Positions 24,218 to 33,518 of a stretch of DNA of 64,000 nucleotides are shown piece after piece. The DNA is from an uncultured Lachnospiraceae bacterium (GTDB lineage: Bacteria; Bacillota; Clostridia; Lachnospirales; Lachnospiraceae). How positions within the stretch are numbered: the first letter of the stretch is position 1; each line of letters starts with the position of its first letter. The notes below the pieces were generated by a model. The model was given only the letters and a program-made list of their open reading frames with translations, was not told the DNA's origin and searched no databases. The stretch lies in the NCBI GenBank assembly GCA_947643615.1, contig CANRWO010000006.1, positions 1-64,000 of the forward strand, in the 5' to 3' direction. The position numbers and the translations under genes are program-made.

Positions 24218-24577
24218 ATGGATATCAAACTTTTTGATTCGGAACTGAAGGTTATGGGAGTACTGTGGAAGAGGGGGGATACCACCGCGAAGCAGATATC
24301 CGACATATTGAAGGAAGAGGTAGGATGGAACATGAATACCACCTACACGCTGATCAAGCGGTGTGTGAATAAGGGCGCCATTGAACGGCGCGAACCTAAT
24401 TTCATGTGCCATGCCCTGACTTCCCAGGAGGAGGTCCAGGCGGCAGAGACGGATGAGCTGATTGACAAGATTTATGACGGCTCGGTGGATAAGCTCTTTG
24501 CATCGCTGATCGGCAGGAAGAAACTTTCCGGGGAACAGATTCGGAAACTGAAGCAGTTTGTGGAGGAATCGGAATGA
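24218..24577 (+). CDS. BlaI/MecI-family transcriptional repressor
   Basis: A 119-residue winged-helix repressor of the BlaI/MecI/CopY family. The N-terminal half (LFDSELKVMGVLWKRGDTTA, ILKEEVGWNMNTTYTLIKRC, GAIERREPNF) is the DNA-binding domain. The C-terminal half (DKIYDGSVDKLFASLIG) is the dimerisation helix bundle that BlaR1-type proteases inactivate. AAAGGAGG lies 4-5 nt before ATG 24218. Two ACTAC-N4-GTAGT operators lie upstream, and the BlaR1-like gene overlaps the stop codon by 4 nt. Target genes beyond its own operon are not visible here, and no beta-lactamase gene is present in the window. Confidence 0.9.
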   Translation: MDIKLFDSELKVMGVLWKRGDTTAKQISDILKEEVGWNMNTTYTLIKRCVNKGAIERREPNFMCHALTSQEEVQAAETDELIDKIYDGSVDKLFASLIGRKKLSGEQIRKLKQFVEESE

Positions 24578-26736
24578 GCTTGGTGAGAGTAGATTTGCTT
24601 TATATGAGTGTCAGCGGCGGGATGCTGATCCTGGTGGTGCTTCTTCTCAGGAAGTTGTTCCGGGGAAGGGTTTCCGGAAGGGTATTTCCCATCCTCTGGT
24701 GCATTGTGCTGCTCAGGCTGTTTTTACCTTTTTCGGTTTCCTCGCCGGTAAGCGTCTATCCGCTGCCGGGCGGGATGACCTTGGCTGCTGCCGGAAAAGC
24801 CGGCGGGTACTATGGGAACGGGGGATATTTGGGCAGCGCAGGTAGTTCCGGAGCAGCCGGGAGCCTTGGCGGTTCGGAAAATCTTGGGGCGGCCGGCTAT
24901 CCTGATTCGGATAATGTGGGAGCGGCCGGGTCCCCTGACGCTACGGGAAATTCAGTCCAAGGGGGATATTCTGGGGGGGCAGCCGACCCGGGGACTGGCA
25001 CAGACAGTATGGCATTGCTTGGGAGTTACCTGAAAACTGTGGGCAAGATAGCAGAAACCCTGCGCCCTGTGGGCATGGGAGGCACTTTGGTGTGTGCGGC
25101 TGTCTTTCTGGCCATGTATCTGAGCTGCCTTAGGCTGTTCAGCACGTCTATCCCTGTGGAGAACCCATATGTAAAACGTTGGGTTCGGGAAAACCGACTG
25201 AGGAGGCAGATATCGGTACGCCAGTCCGACAGGGTCGCTTCGCCCCTGACATATGGAATATTCAGGCCGGTGATCCTGTTGCCTAAGAGTCTGGAGTGGG
25301 AGGACGAGAGAAAGCTTGCCTATATCCTTGAGCATGAGATGGTACACATTCGACGCCTGGACGGCGGATTAAAGCTTGCGATGGCGGCGGCATTGTGTCT
25401 CCATTGGCTGAATCCCCTGGTGTGGGTGATGTACATACTTTTAAACCGCGATGTGGAGCTGGCCTGTGATGAGAAAGTGCTCAGGATTTACGGCGCAGGG
25501 GCGCGGAAGGGGTATGCGTTGACATTGATCGGCATGGAGGAGAGGAAATTTCCTTCTGTGCTATTGTTAAACGGCTTCGGAAAGAATGCCGTGGAAGAGA
25601 GGGTGGGAGCGATTATGAGATATAAGAGGAAAAAAGGAATATTGGCAGTATCAGCGGCATTGCTGATGTTTACGGTGGCTTTTCTGTTTGCCACATCGGT
25701 CAGGGCAGGTGAAAGAAACGTGAATACGGAGGTACCCGCGGAAGAACCGGAGACGGACTCTACGGTCATGGATCCGCCATATCCTGCGGACGGGAGCCTG
25801 TCCCAGGGCAACGCAGGCCAGGATACGGAAGGACTGCCGTCGGGGCAAAGGAATTCGGGAGTTTCACAGGCGCCTGTAGGAACGGATGCCGCGGGTGTGC
25901 AGCCGGAGCGCGGAAGCGTGACGGGCAGCGGGGAAGGGCCGGAGCTCTTTTCCGGAATGAGCTATGCGGCAGAGGAGTATGATCTGAACTATATGCTGGA
26001 AGGGATGGAGGAAAAGGTACCGGCGTGGCTTGTGTACGGCCAGGGTTACTGTTTACTGGTCCCCAAGGAGGATTGGGTCATGTCCGCCCCTGAAGAGTGG
26101 GTAAACGAAATCAATGACAGCGTAGTGTTCCGGGTAGTGCATTTCAGCGGGGAAGATTCGGAATTTGCCGGACTGGACCGGGACCGGATCGCGCAGGATT
26201 ATATGGCTCGGGGATACCAGTCCCAATATAAGGAGTATCAGCTGTACCAGGAAAAGGATGGCATTATTGATGTAGTGGAACTCCGCTCCAACGTGGATGA
26301 TGTCTGGGGTCTTTGTTACACTTACCCCAGCGAGGCGGAAGAGGGATTTGGCAGCCGCCTGCGGGCCATGGCACAGTACTTTGGGATCGTACCCGCAGGC
26401 GGGGATGAGAACCCGGTGGACCCGATGTGGCAGGTTGAGCAGAATGTTGTGAGGGAAGTGACGCTGCAGATATTGGAGCTGTGCCTGGAGAACCCCCAAG
26501 CGCTTTCTCCCTATCTGTCGGTTTCCTTTGACGAGGAGGACCTGGATGTCCTTGGACTGTTAACGGAGTGTTCCTCTGAGGAGCTGAGCCTCAGGCAGAA
26601 CATTTCCTCCAACACTGTAATAGCCAGCGTACCGGTGAGAACCACGGAAAGCGAGGATTCCATAGACTACCTGACGATAGGGTTGATAAAAGAACAGGGT
26701 GGGTGGAAAATTGCTTTCATGGGATTGGAAAAATAG
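24574..26736 (+). CDS. BlaR1-type M56 metallopeptidase sensor with unusual extracellular parts
   Basis: 720 residues. The membrane peptidase core has four helices and the zinc motif EHEMVHIRRLDG near residue 253, followed by NRDVELACDEKVL, both typical of M56/BlaR1. Between helices 2 and 3 (residues about 72-150) there is a low-complexity Gly/Ser/Ala-rich insert with repeated GSAG/GAAG words. After the last helix (about residues 352-372) the 350-residue extracellular part lacks the penicillin-binding SxxK domain of true BlaR1. Instead it has a disordered stretch and a domain with PAWLVYGQGYCLLVPKEDW. So it probably senses something other than beta-lactams and cleaves the adjacent BlaI-like repressor. 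ATGA overlap with the repressor gene. Confidence 0.85.
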   Translation: MSLVRVDLLYMSVSGGMLILVVLLLRKLFRGRVSGRVFPILWCIVLLRLFLPFSVSSPVSVYPLPGGMTLAAAGKAGGYYGNGGYLGSAGSSGAAGSLGGSENLGAAGYPDSDNVGAAGSPDATGNSVQGGYSGGAADPGTGTDSMALLGSYLKTVGKIAETLRPVGMGGTLVCAAVFLAMYLSCLRLFSTSIPVENPYVKRWVRENRLRRQISVRQSDRVASPLTYGIFRPVILLPKSLEWEDERKLAYILEHEMVHIRRLDGGLKLAMAAALCLHWLNPLVWVMYILLNRDVELACDEKVLRIYGAGARKGYALTLIGMEERKFPSVLLLNGFGKNAVEERVGAIMRYKRKKGILAVSAALLMFTVAFLFATSVRAGERNVNTEVPAEEPETDSTVMDPPYPADGSLSQGNAGQDTEGLPSGQRNSGVSQAPVGTDAAGVQPERGSVTGSGEGPELFSGMSYAAEEYDLNYMLEGMEEKVPAWLVYGQGYCLLVPKEDWVMSAPEEWVNEINDSVVFRVVHFSGEDSEFAGLDRDRIAQDYMARGYQSQYKEYQLYQEKDGIIDVVELRSNVDDVWGLCYTYPSEAEEGFGSRLRAMAQYFGIVPAGGDENPVDPMWQVEQNVVREVTLQILELCLENPQALSPYLSVSFDEEDLDVLGLLTECSSEELSLRQNISSNTVIASVPVRTTESEDSIDYLTIGLIKEQGGWKIAFMGLEK

Positions 26737-26807
26737 GGATTAATCATATTTTTGAGAAACCCTTTTTATGAAACCAGTAAGAAACCAGGAAGAAATCGGA
26801 AAATGTA

Positions 26808-26836
26808 TTGACTTTATGCCGTATAAGGTCTATACT
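26808..26836 (+). promoter_or_regulatory. promoter of the rimP-nusA-infB operon
   Basis: TTGACT (26808-26813), 17-bp spacer, TATACT (26831-26836), with transcription expected to start near 26843. It lies 100 bp upstream of rimP. Confidence 0.75.
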
Positions 26837-26861
26837 CGCTATTAGGTAAATGATGATTTAG

Positions 26862-26891
26862 AGTAAGAGTGGCTTGCAAGCCACTCTTACT
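26862..26891. repeat. 30-bp perfect palindrome in the rimP leader
   Basis: AGTAAGAGTGGCTTG (26862-26876) is followed directly by its exact reverse complement (26877-26891). As RNA it makes a strong hairpin near the 5' end of the operon transcript. TTGCTTG follows, not a clean T run. It could be an attenuator, an RNase site or a protein-binding site. Confidence 0.7.
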
Positions 26892-26941
26892 TGCTTGTAG
26901 GCCAATAATAAGGCGTACCATAAATTTTGAAGGAGGCATAA

Positions 26942-27406
26942 ATGTCCCGAAGAGAAGATTATGAATTGAGGACTGAAGAACTGCTTACCCCTATTGCGGC
27001 GGCCAATCAGGTGTCCATCTATGATGTGGAGTATGTGAAGGAAGGCAGTGACTACTATCTGAGAGCTTACATAGATAAGCCGGAGGGAGTCAATATCCAG
27101 GATTGTGAAAATGTGAGCCGCGCCCTGTCGGATGCACTGGACCGGGAGGATTTTATCCCCGATGCCTATATCCTTGAGGTGAGCAGTCCCGGATTGGGCC
27201 GTGCCCTGAAAAAAGATAAGCACCTGCAGGCCAGTATCGGCCAGGAAGTGGAGATCAAGCTGTTTAAACCCATCGATAAATGCAGGGAGTTTTCCGGCAT
27301 CCTGGAGAGCTTTGACGGGGATGCTATTGTCATACGGGATGGGGATAATACTATGGCCTTTGAGCGGCGCGACGTGGCATTGGTCAGGCTTGCATTTGAC
27401 TTTTGA
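26942..27406 (+). CDS. rimP: ribosome maturation factor RimP
   Basis: A 154-residue RimP, needed for 30S subunit maturation in the cytoplasm. Family motifs include YDVEYVKEGSDYYLRAYIDK, the DCENVSRALSDALD segment and YILEVSSPGLGRALKK. The C-terminal SH3-like domain carries GQEVEIKL and FERRDVALVRL. AAGGAGG lies 5 nt before ATG 26942. It is first in the operon rimP-nusA-rnpM-ylxQ-infB, the usual Firmicute order. The length is normal. Confidence 0.97.
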   Translation: MSRREDYELRTEELLTPIAAANQVSIYDVEYVKEGSDYYLRAYIDKPEGVNIQDCENVSRALSDALDREDFIPDAYILEVSSPGLGRALKKDKHLQASIGQEVEIKLFKPIDKCREFSGILESFDGDAIVIRDGDNTMAFERRDVALVRLAFDF

Positions 27407-27482
27407 CAGGAAATAAAACATGAAATAACGGGTTGAATACACGATAACATAAAGTTTGGCACATGCCGGAATGGAGGAAATG

Positions 27483-28727
27483 ATGAATAAGGAATTAATG
27501 GAAGCACTTGATATTTTGGAAAAAGAGAAGGAGATCAGCAAGGAAACTTTATTTGAAGCTATTGAAAATTCATTGCTTACAGCCTGCAAGAACCACTTTG
27601 GAAAGGCTGATAACGTGAAAGTGGAAATTGACCGTGAGACCTGCGACTTCCTGGTATATGCAGAGAAGGAAGTGGTGGAGACCGCCGAGGAAGTGGAGGA
27701 TAAATGCCTGCAGATCTCTCTGGAGGATGCCAGGGAGTTATCCAGGAAAGCCAGTGTGGGCGATGTCCTGAATGTGGAGATCAAATCCAAGGAATTCGGG
27801 CGGATTGCCACACAGAATGCAAAGAACGTTATTCTACAGAAGATCCGGGAGGAAGAGAGAAGTGTGATCTACAACCAATATTATGAGAAGGAAAAGGATG
27901 TGGTCACCGGCGTGGTGCAGCGCTATATCGGCAAAAATATAAGCATTAACCTGGGCAAGGCGGATGCCGTGCTGAATGAGAGCGAGATGGTAAAAGGAGA
28001 AGTGTTCCGGCCTACCGAGAGGATCAAGGTATATATTTTAGAGGTCAAGAGCACTCCGAAAGGCCCCCGCATCAATGTCAGCCGCACCCATCCCGAATTG
28101 GTCAAGAGGTTGTTTGAATCCGAAGTAACGGAGATCAAGGACGGTACGGTGGAGATCAGGAGCATTGCCCGGGAAGCGGGAAGCCGTACGAAGATTGCGG
28201 TGTGGAGCAATAACCCCAATGTGGACGCGGTGGGCGCCTGCGTGGGAATGAACGGAGCCAGGGTCAATGCCATTGTGGAAGAGCTGAGAGGGGAGAAGAT
28301 CGATATAGTAAACTGGGATGAAAACCCCGGCCAGCTGATCCAGAACGCTTTATCCCCTGCAAAGATCGTCGCCGTATTTGCGGACCCTGACGAAAAGACG
28401 GCCAAGGTAGTCGTACCGGATTACCAACTGTCCTTGGCCATTGGTAAGGAAGGCCAGAATGCCAGGTTAGCGGCGAGGCTGACCGGATATAAGATTGACA
28501 TCAAGTCCGAGACCCAGGCCAAGGATGCTCCCGGTTTCCGCTATGAAGATTATCTGGATTATGAAGAGGAAGAGTATGACGAGAGCGGCCAGGAAAGCTA
28601 TGAGCCGGAGGAATACGGATCCGAGGGGTATGAGGCGGACGGATATGAATCCGGGGAGTATGAGCCGGAGCAGTACGAACCCGGGGAAACCGAGCCGGAA
28701 GAAAATGAGTATGCAGGTGAGGAGTAA
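27483..28727 (+). CDS. nusA: transcription termination/antitermination factor NusA
   Basis: A 414-residue NusA. Residues 1-130 are the RNA-polymerase-binding domain, followed by S1 (DVVTGVVQRYIGKNISINLG) and two KH domains (VGACVGMNGARVNAIVEEL and LSLAIGKEGQNARLAARLTG). As in other Firmicutes the E. coli-type C-terminal repeats are missing. Instead residues about 355-414 are an acidic Tyr/Glu/Gly/Pro-rich tail with repeated YEPE, YESGEYE and YEP words, longer than in B. subtilis (371 aa). The start at 27483 has GGAGG 5 nt upstream. NusA controls pausing and termination and couples transcription to translation. Confidence 0.97.
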   Translation: MNKELMEALDILEKEKEISKETLFEAIENSLLTACKNHFGKADNVKVEIDRETCDFLVYAEKEVVETAEEVEDKCLQISLEDARELSRKASVGDVLNVEIKSKEFGRIATQNAKNVILQKIREEERSVIYNQYYEKEKDVVTGVVQRYIGKNISINLGKADAVLNESEMVKGEVFRPTERIKVYILEVKSTPKGPRINVSRTHPELVKRLFESEVTEIKDGTVEIRSIAREAGSRTKIAVWSNNPNVDAVGACVGMNGARVNAIVEELRGEKIDIVNWDENPGQLIQNALSPAKIVAVFADPDEKTAKVVVPDYQLSLAIGKEGQNARLAARLTGYKIDIKSETQAKDAPGFRYEDYLDYEEEEYDESGQESYEPEEYGSEGYEADGYESGEYEPEQYEPGETEPEENEYAGEE

Positions 28728-28735
28728 AAGGATTT

Positions 28736-29008
28736 ATGGCTAAGAAAGTTCCTTTAAGGCAGTGTGTAGGCTGCGGTGAAATGAAGGGGAAAAGGGACAT
28801 GCTCAGAATCCTTAAGACAGCCGAGAATGAAATTTGCCTGGATGTTACAGGCAAGAAGAACGGGAGAGGCGCATATATTTGCAGGAGCAGGGATTGTCTG
28901 GTCCAGGCACGTAAAAATAAAGGGTTAGAGCGTTCTTTTAAGATGAGTATACCAAGTGAAGTATATGATACTCTGGAAAGGGAGTTTGATAATATTGGCA
29001 CAGAATAA
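28736..29008 (+). CDS. rnpM: YlxR/RnpM-type RNA-binding protein
   Basis: A 90-residue YlxR family protein. The family signature is RQCVGCGEMKGKRDMLRIL near the N-terminus and GRGAYICRSRDCL in the middle. YlxR has been renamed RnpM because it binds the RNase P RNA in B. subtilis. It sits between nusA and ylxQ in conserved order. Its stop codon lies 14 nt inside the next gene, indicating translational coupling. Confidence 0.95.
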   Translation: MAKKVPLRQCVGCGEMKGKRDMLRILKTAENEICLDVTGKKNGRGAYICRSRDCLVQARKNKGLERSFKMSIPSEVYDTLEREFDNIGTE

Positions 29009-29315
29009 AGTTTTTTCCCTTTTGGGGATCGCCATGAGAGGACGGAACCTGGTCAGTGGCGAGCACCAGACTCTGGAGGCGGTGAAAAAGGGTACCGCCA
29101 TGTTGGTGGTCATAGCGGAGGACGCATCCGATAACACCAAAAAGCTGTTTTCCGATAAATGTTCTTTTTATAAAGTCCCGGTATTCAGGTACGGAACAAA
29201 AGAAAATCTGGGGCGGGCAATCGGAAAAGATTTTCGGTCGTCGGTATGTGTATGTGATGCGGGACTGGCGGATGCGGTCAGGAAGCAGCTTGAGATCGAG
29301 CAAAATGAGAATTGA
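28995..29315 (+). CDS. ylxQ: L7Ae-family RNA-binding protein YlxQ
   Basis: A 106-residue L7Ae/L30e/S12e/Gadd45-fold protein. It begins at TTG 28995 (LAQNKVFSLLGIAMRGRN) inside the end of rnpM; AGGGAG lies 11 nt upstream. The open frame extends upstream but without family similarity. Motifs are LGIAMRGRNLVSGEH, AMLVVIAEDASDNTKKLFSD and VPVFRYGTKENLGRAIGKD, the RNA-binding face of the fold. YlxQ is thought to bind kink-turn-like RNA. It is followed by infB, as in other Firmicutes. Confidence 0.9.
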   Translation: MAQNKVFSLLGIAMRGRNLVSGEHQTLEAVKKGTAMLVVIAEDASDNTKKLFSDKCSFYKVPVFRYGTKENLGRAIGKDFRSSVCVCDAGLADAVRKQLEIEQNEN

Positions 29316-29387
29316 GCAGTCCCGTTACAGGAGCGGAATTCACTCCGAAAGAGCGCGGGAACGGAATAAAAATTAGGAGGAGAAAGA

Positions 29388-32300
29388 ATGGCGAAAATAA
29401 AAGTACATGAACTCGCTAAGGAATTAGATAAGCAAAGTAAAGATATTTTAAGTTTCTTACAAAAGAAGGGCATTGAGGCAAAGGTTGCCCAAAGCTCTAT
29501 AGAGGAGGCGGCGGCAGAGATGGTGCGCAAGGCGTTTGGCGGCAATGGGGCCAAGGAACAACCTGCCAAAGAGGCCGGAACAGAGAAGTCCGGTCCCGTG
29601 GCAACAGGAAATGCGGAGGCTAAGGCAGAGAAAGCGGAAGCCAAGGCAGGAAATGCGGAGGCTAAGGCAGAGAAAGCGGAAGCCAAGGCGGGAAATGCGG
29701 AGGCTAAGACGGAGAAAGCGGAAGCCAAGGCGGGAAATGCGGAGGCTAAGGCAGAGAAAGCGGAAGCCAAGGCGGGAAATGCGGAGGCTAAGACGGAGAA
29801 AGCGGAAGCCAGGGCAAGGAACGTGGAAGCAAGGACGGAGAAGCAGGATCCTGCAAAGAGGAATAAACCGGGAAACGCATCAAATGAGGATGCCCATAAG
29901 AAGAAAAAATCAAAAATTATCTTCGTCAGCAACCCACAGAACTCCAAGATGTCCGGCCAGGGGAAACCTCAGGGGGGACAAAACCAGAACAGGCAGAATA
30001 ACAGTTATAGTGACCGCGTCAGGGCACAGGCTCCTGTGCGGCCTATAAAGCCGTTGACACCGCCTTCCCCTACGCCCAGCGTGCAGATGGTATCTTCCAA
30101 GCCTGTGCAGCAGAACAGGCAGCGCCCGGCGGCAGCCCATGAGGCGGATAAATTACAAAACAGGCAGGACAGACCGGAAAGGCAGTCTGAGAGACAACCG
30201 GAAAGACAGGATAGGCCTGAAAGGCAGGATAGGCCGGAACGGCAGGATAGGCCTGAAAGGCAGGACAGACCGGAAAGGCAGGATAGGCCTGAAAGGCAGG
30301 ACAGACCGGAAAGGCAGGATAGGCCCGACAGGCAGGACAGACCCGCAAGAGATAACCGGGATAACCGCGGGCAGGAAGGCCGCCGTGACGGCAGGCCCCA
30401 GGGCGGGAACAGCCAGGGTGGCAGGCCCGACCGCGGACAGTATCAGGGAAGAGGAGGTGCAGGTCCAAATGGCAGGCCTCAGGGAGACAGGCAAAACGGA
30501 TTTCAGAGAGGCGGCAGGCCGGGTGCTGAAGGCGGCCAGGGTGATCGCCGTGGTCCAGGCGCTGGTCCAGGCGGCAATCGTAATTTTAACGGCGGCCCGA
30601 GAGATAACAGAGGAAATGTCGGACAGGGAGCCGGTTCCCGAGATACAAGAGGCGGCAAAGGCTTTGCAGGGGAAGCTCCGGCAAAAGATATGGAAAAGAG
30701 GCGTGATGACGACAAACGCCGCTCAAACAACCAGGAGAGGGATAAGCGCTCCCGGAAAGACCACATTTATGAGGAAGACGAGGCGCTGAAGAACAAACCC
30801 GGAAGGTTTATCAAGCCTGAGAAAAAGAAGGAAGAGGCGGTGGAAGAGGTAATTAAAGTCATCACCCTTCCGGAGATGATCACCATTAAGGATCTGGCAG
30901 ATAAGATGAAGCTGCAGCCTTCCGTTATTGTGAAAAAGCTTTTCCTCCAGGGGAAGATCGTGACGGTGAACCAGGAGGTTTCCTACGAGGATGCGGAAAA
31001 CATTGCAATGGAGTATGATATACTCTGTGAGAAGGAAGTCAAGGTAGATATCATTGAAGAACTGCTGAAGGAGGATGAGGAAGCAGAGGAGTCCATGGTA
31101 GAAAGGCCTCCCGTGATCTGTGTCATGGGCCATGTAGACCACGGTAAGACTTCCCTGCTGGATTCCATCCGGAAGACCAATGTCATCGATAAAGAGGCAG
31201 GCGGCATCACACAGCATATCGGCGCCTATACCGTCAATGTGAAAGAGAGGAAGATTACTTTCCTGGATACGCCCGGGCACGAGGCGTTTACCGCAATGCG
31301 TATGCGTGGGGCAAATTCCACGGATATCGCAATCCTTGTGGTGGCTGCGGACGACGGCGTTATGCCCCAGACCATTGAGGCGATCAACCATGCCAAGGCG
31401 GCAGGCATCGAAATCATTGTCGCCGTGAATAAGATTGATAAGCCTTCTGCCAATATAGACCGTGTCAAGCAGGAGCTGACGGAATATGAGCTGATCCCTG
31501 CAGACTGGGGCGGAACCACGGAATTTGTCCCCGTGTCAGCAAAATCAGGCGAGGGTATTGAAAATCTGTTGGAGACAATCTTGCTGACGGCAGATATCCT
31601 GGAGCTGAAAGCGAACCCTGACAGGCGGGCAAGGGGCCTGGTGATTGAGGCCGAACTGGATAAAGGACGCGGCCCTGTGGCTACCGTCCTGGTACAGAAG
31701 GGTACGCTCCATGTGGGTGACTTTATCTCCGCAGGGTCATGCCACGGTAAGGTCCGCGCCATGATCGACGACAAGGGCAGAAGAGTGAAGGAGGCGACCC
31801 CTTCCACGCCCGTGGAGATCCTTGGGCTTTCCGATGTGCCCAGCGCCGGCGAGGTATTCCTTGCACATGACAATGATAAAACAGCGAAAAATTATGCCGA
31901 GACTTACCTGGCCCAGAATAAAGAGAAGATGCTTGAAGATACTAAGACTAAGATGTCCCTGGATGATTTGTTCTCCCAGATCCAGGAAGGCAGCTTAAAG
32001 GAGCTGTGCCTGATCGTCAAAGCGGACGTACAGGGCAGCGTGGAGGCCGTAAAGCAGTCCCTGATGAAGCTGACCAACGAGGAAGTTGTGGTAAAATGCA
32101 TTCACGGAGGTGTGGGCGCTATCAACGAGTCCGACGTGGTGCTTGCAAGTGCTTCCAACGCCATTATCATCGGCTTTAACGTTCGGCTTGACGTTACCGC
32201 AAAGGCCACTGCAGAGCGGGAGGGCGTAGATATCAGGATGTATAAGGTTATTTACCAGGCTATCGAGGACATTGAAGCTGCCATGAAGGGAATGCTTGAC

Positions 32301-32603
32301 CCTGTCTTTGAGGAAAAGGTCATCGGCCATGCCGAAGTGCGCCAGATATTTAAGGCATCCGCTATCGGTAATATCGCCGGATCCTATGTACTGGACGGTG
32401 TGTTCCAGAGAGGCTGCAAGATCCGCATTTCCCGGGAGGGCGAGCAGATTTATGAAGGTGAGCTTGCTTCCCTGAAGCGTTTCAAGGATGATGTGAAGGA
32501 AGTGAAGACAGGCTTTGAGTGCGGCCTTGTATTTGAAGGGTTTGACCAGATGCAGGAGCTGGATATTGTAGAGGCGTATATTATGGTGGAAGTACCGCGC
32601 TAG
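29388..32603 (+). CDS. infB: translation initiation factor IF-2
   Basis: A 1,071-residue IF-2, far longer than the 716-residue B. subtilis protein. Residues 1-55 are the IF2_N helix bundle ([20 protein letters not shown]). Residues about 75-150 are repeats of [14 protein letters not shown]; about 200-500 are Arg/Pro/Gln/Gly-rich, with about nine RQDRPE units. A second IF2_N-like domain ([20 protein letters not shown]) follows. The GTPase has GHVDHGKTS near 580, DTPGHEAF near 626 and NKIDK near 680. Domains II-IV complete the protein, with the fMet-tRNA-binding C2 part at the end. AGGAGG lies 8 nt before ATG 29388. The TAG stop is contributed by the CTAG at the edge of a 166-bp element. It delivers fMet-tRNA to the ribosome. 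Confidence 0.97.
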   Translation: MAKIKVHELAKELDKQSKDILSFLQKKGIEAKVAQSSIEEAAAEMVRKAFGGNGAKEQPAKEAGTEKSGPVATGNAEAKAEKAEAKAGNAEAKAEKAEAKAGNAEAKTEKAEAKAGNAEAKAEKAEAKAGNAEAKTEKAEARARNVEARTEKQDPAKRNKPGNASNEDAHKKKKSKIIFVSNPQNSKMSGQGKPQGGQNQNRQNNSYSDRVRAQAPVRPIKPLTPPSPTPSVQMVSSKPVQQNRQRPAAAHEADKLQNRQDRPERQSERQPERQDRPERQDRPERQDRPERQDRPERQDRPERQDRPERQDRPDRQDRPARDNRDNRGQEGRRDGRPQGGNSQGGRPDRGQYQGRGGAGPNGRPQGDRQNGFQRGGRPGAEGGQGDRRGPGAGPGGNRNFNGGPRDNRGNVGQGAGSRDTRGGKGFAGEAPAKDMEKRRDDDKRRSNNQERDKRSRKDHIYEEDEALKNKPGRFIKPEKKKEEAVEEVIKVITLPEMITIKDLADKMKLQPSVIVKKLFLQGKIVTVNQEVSYEDAENIAMEYDILCEKEVKVDIIEELLKEDEEAEESMVERPPVICVMGHVDHGKTSLLDSIRKTNVIDKEAGGITQHIGAYTVNVKERKITFLDTPGHEAFTAMRMRGANSTDIAILVVAADDGVMPQTIEAINHAKAAGIEIIVAVNKIDKPSANIDRVKQELTEYELIPADWGGTTEFVPVSAKSGEGIENLLETILLTADILELKANPDRRARGLVIEAELDKGRGPVATVLVQKGTLHVGDFISAGSCHGKVRAMIDDKGRRVKEATPSTPVEILGLSDVPSAGEVFLAHDNDKTAKNYAETYLAQNKEKMLEDTKTKMSLDDLFSQIQEGSLKELCLIVKADVQGSVEAVKQSLMKLTNEEVVVKCIHGGVGAINESDVVLASASNAIIIGFNVRLDVTAKATAEREGVDIRMYKVIYQAIEDIEAAMKGMLDPVFEEKVIGHAEVRQIFKASAIGNIAGSYVLDGVFQRGCKIRISREGEQIYEGELASLKRFKDDVKEVKTGFECGLVFEGFDQMQELDIVEAYIMVEVPR
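29611..29840 (+). repeat. 42-bp tandem repeats in infB
   Basis: About five units of 42 bp, each encoding [14 protein letters not shown] or a close variant; the last units decay ([10 protein letters not shown]). Units differ by only a few bases, so slippage or recombination can change the copy number in frame. Confidence 0.85.
30190..30345 (+). repeat. 18-bp tandem repeats (RQDRPE) in infB
   Basis: About eight or nine units of 18 bp, encoding ERQDRP with alternating GATAGGCCT and GACAGACCG codon forms. The minus-strand reading frame through this block is open but is only a shadow. Confidence 0.85.
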
Positions 32604-32765
32604 TACAGCATTGCGTTAATCTTGAAGTAAATCAGTGCTTGATGTTTGCGTCAGCGTAAGGCGGAGGAAGGAGGCGATGCGGTGGCATCGTTGACTGACG
32701 ACAACGCGGCGATGGCGTGAACAGCGAGTGCTGATTACTCAAGAATTAATGCAACGATGTACTAG
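32600..32765 (-). mobile_element. 166-bp CTAG-bounded MITE-like element, copy 1
   Basis: Begins and ends in CTAG. The outer about 38 bp at each side are imperfect inverted repeats (CTAGTACAGCATTGCGTTAA against TTAATGCAACGATGTACTAG). It is 98-99 percent identical to 47309-47474 and 51027-51192, but inverted relative to both. It carries no gene. It lies between infB and rbfA, and its first CTAG supplies the infB stop codon. Confidence 0.85.
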
Positions 32766-32993
32766 GACGTTGGCATTGCCCGCTGAAGCGGGCAAGCTCG
32801 CCCCAGGGGCGGCTCCGTGAGGAGGCTTACACCGGGAAATGCCGGATGCATGGCATTTCTCATTGCGCATAGAGCAGCGGGATAGCTTATTTCGCACACA
32901 AATTTGTGCCGGAGCCACAAATTTGAATGGCAGGGCCGAATCTGACATCCGGCTCCCGTGCCTACGCAAAATGCTCCGGCGTGGAGAATTTAT
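32766..32993. other. structured intergenic stretch between the element and rbfA
   Basis: No gene is seen. It contains the hairpins GCCCGCTGAAGCGGGC (32777-32792) and AAATTTGTG/CACAAATTT (32900-32908 with 32916-32924), and GC-rich inverted words. It looks like a second repetitive palindromic element next to copy 1. It is transcribed within the infB-rbfA message unless termination occurs. Confidence 0.4.
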
Positions 32994-33482
32994 ATGAGGA
33001 AAAACAGTGTAAAAAATACCCGTATCAACGGGGAAGTGCAGCGTGTCCTGGCGGAGATCATACGGGGCGAGATCAAGGATCCCCGGATCAGCCAATGGAC
33101 AAGCGTTGTAGCAGTGGAGGTGGCCCCCGACTTGAAGAGCTGCAAGGCATGGATCAGCGTGCTGGGCGGGGAGGAAGCAAGGGAAGCCACGTTGAAGGGT
33201 TTAAAGAGTGCGGAAGGATTCATAAAGCGGCAGCTGGCTAAGAAGGTTAATCTTCGCAACACTCCTGAAATAACATTTGTTATGAATCAGTCTATTGAAT
33301 ATGGAGTCAATATGTCCCATAAAATTGACGAAGTGATTGCCAGAGACAGTGAGGGCGCCAGCGAGAACCAAAGCGCTGCGGAAGCCGAGGAAGGCGGCGG
33401 GAGAGAAGACGCTGCGGAAGCCGAGGAAGGCGGCGGAAAAGAAAGCGCTGAGCCTGTTGAGGAAGGCGCTGCGGATCAATAG
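32994..33482 (+). CDS. rbfA: 30S ribosome-binding factor RbfA
   Basis: A 162-residue RbfA, a KH-like factor that binds 16S rRNA during 30S maturation. The core (residues 1-118) shows RINGEVQRVLAEIIRGEIKD, RISQWTSVVAVEVAPDLKSC and FIKRQLAKKVNLRNTPEITF. The last 44 residues are an acidic Glu/Ala/Gly tail containing a near-exact repeat (AEAEEGGG twice), about 40 residues beyond normal RbfA length. The start at 32994 has GTGGAG 7 nt upstream. Confidence 0.95.
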   Translation: MRKNSVKNTRINGEVQRVLAEIIRGEIKDPRISQWTSVVAVEVAPDLKSCKAWISVLGGEEAREATLKGLKSAEGFIKRQLAKKVNLRNTPEITFVMNQSIEYGVNMSHKIDEVIARDSEGASENQSAAEAEEGGGREDAAEAEEGGGKESAEPVEEGAADQ

Positions 33483-33518
33483 ACGCCTGGGGTTATAGAA
33501 ATGAGGAGTTATTAGTTA

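Noticed and set aside
29611..30345. Regular repeats that could suggest a CRISPR array
   Set aside because: They are in-frame coding repeats of IF-2 with no unique spacers.
30139..30789. A 216-codon plus-strand frame inside infB
   Set aside because: It is the alternate frame of the RQDRPE repeats and is low complexity; no start signal.
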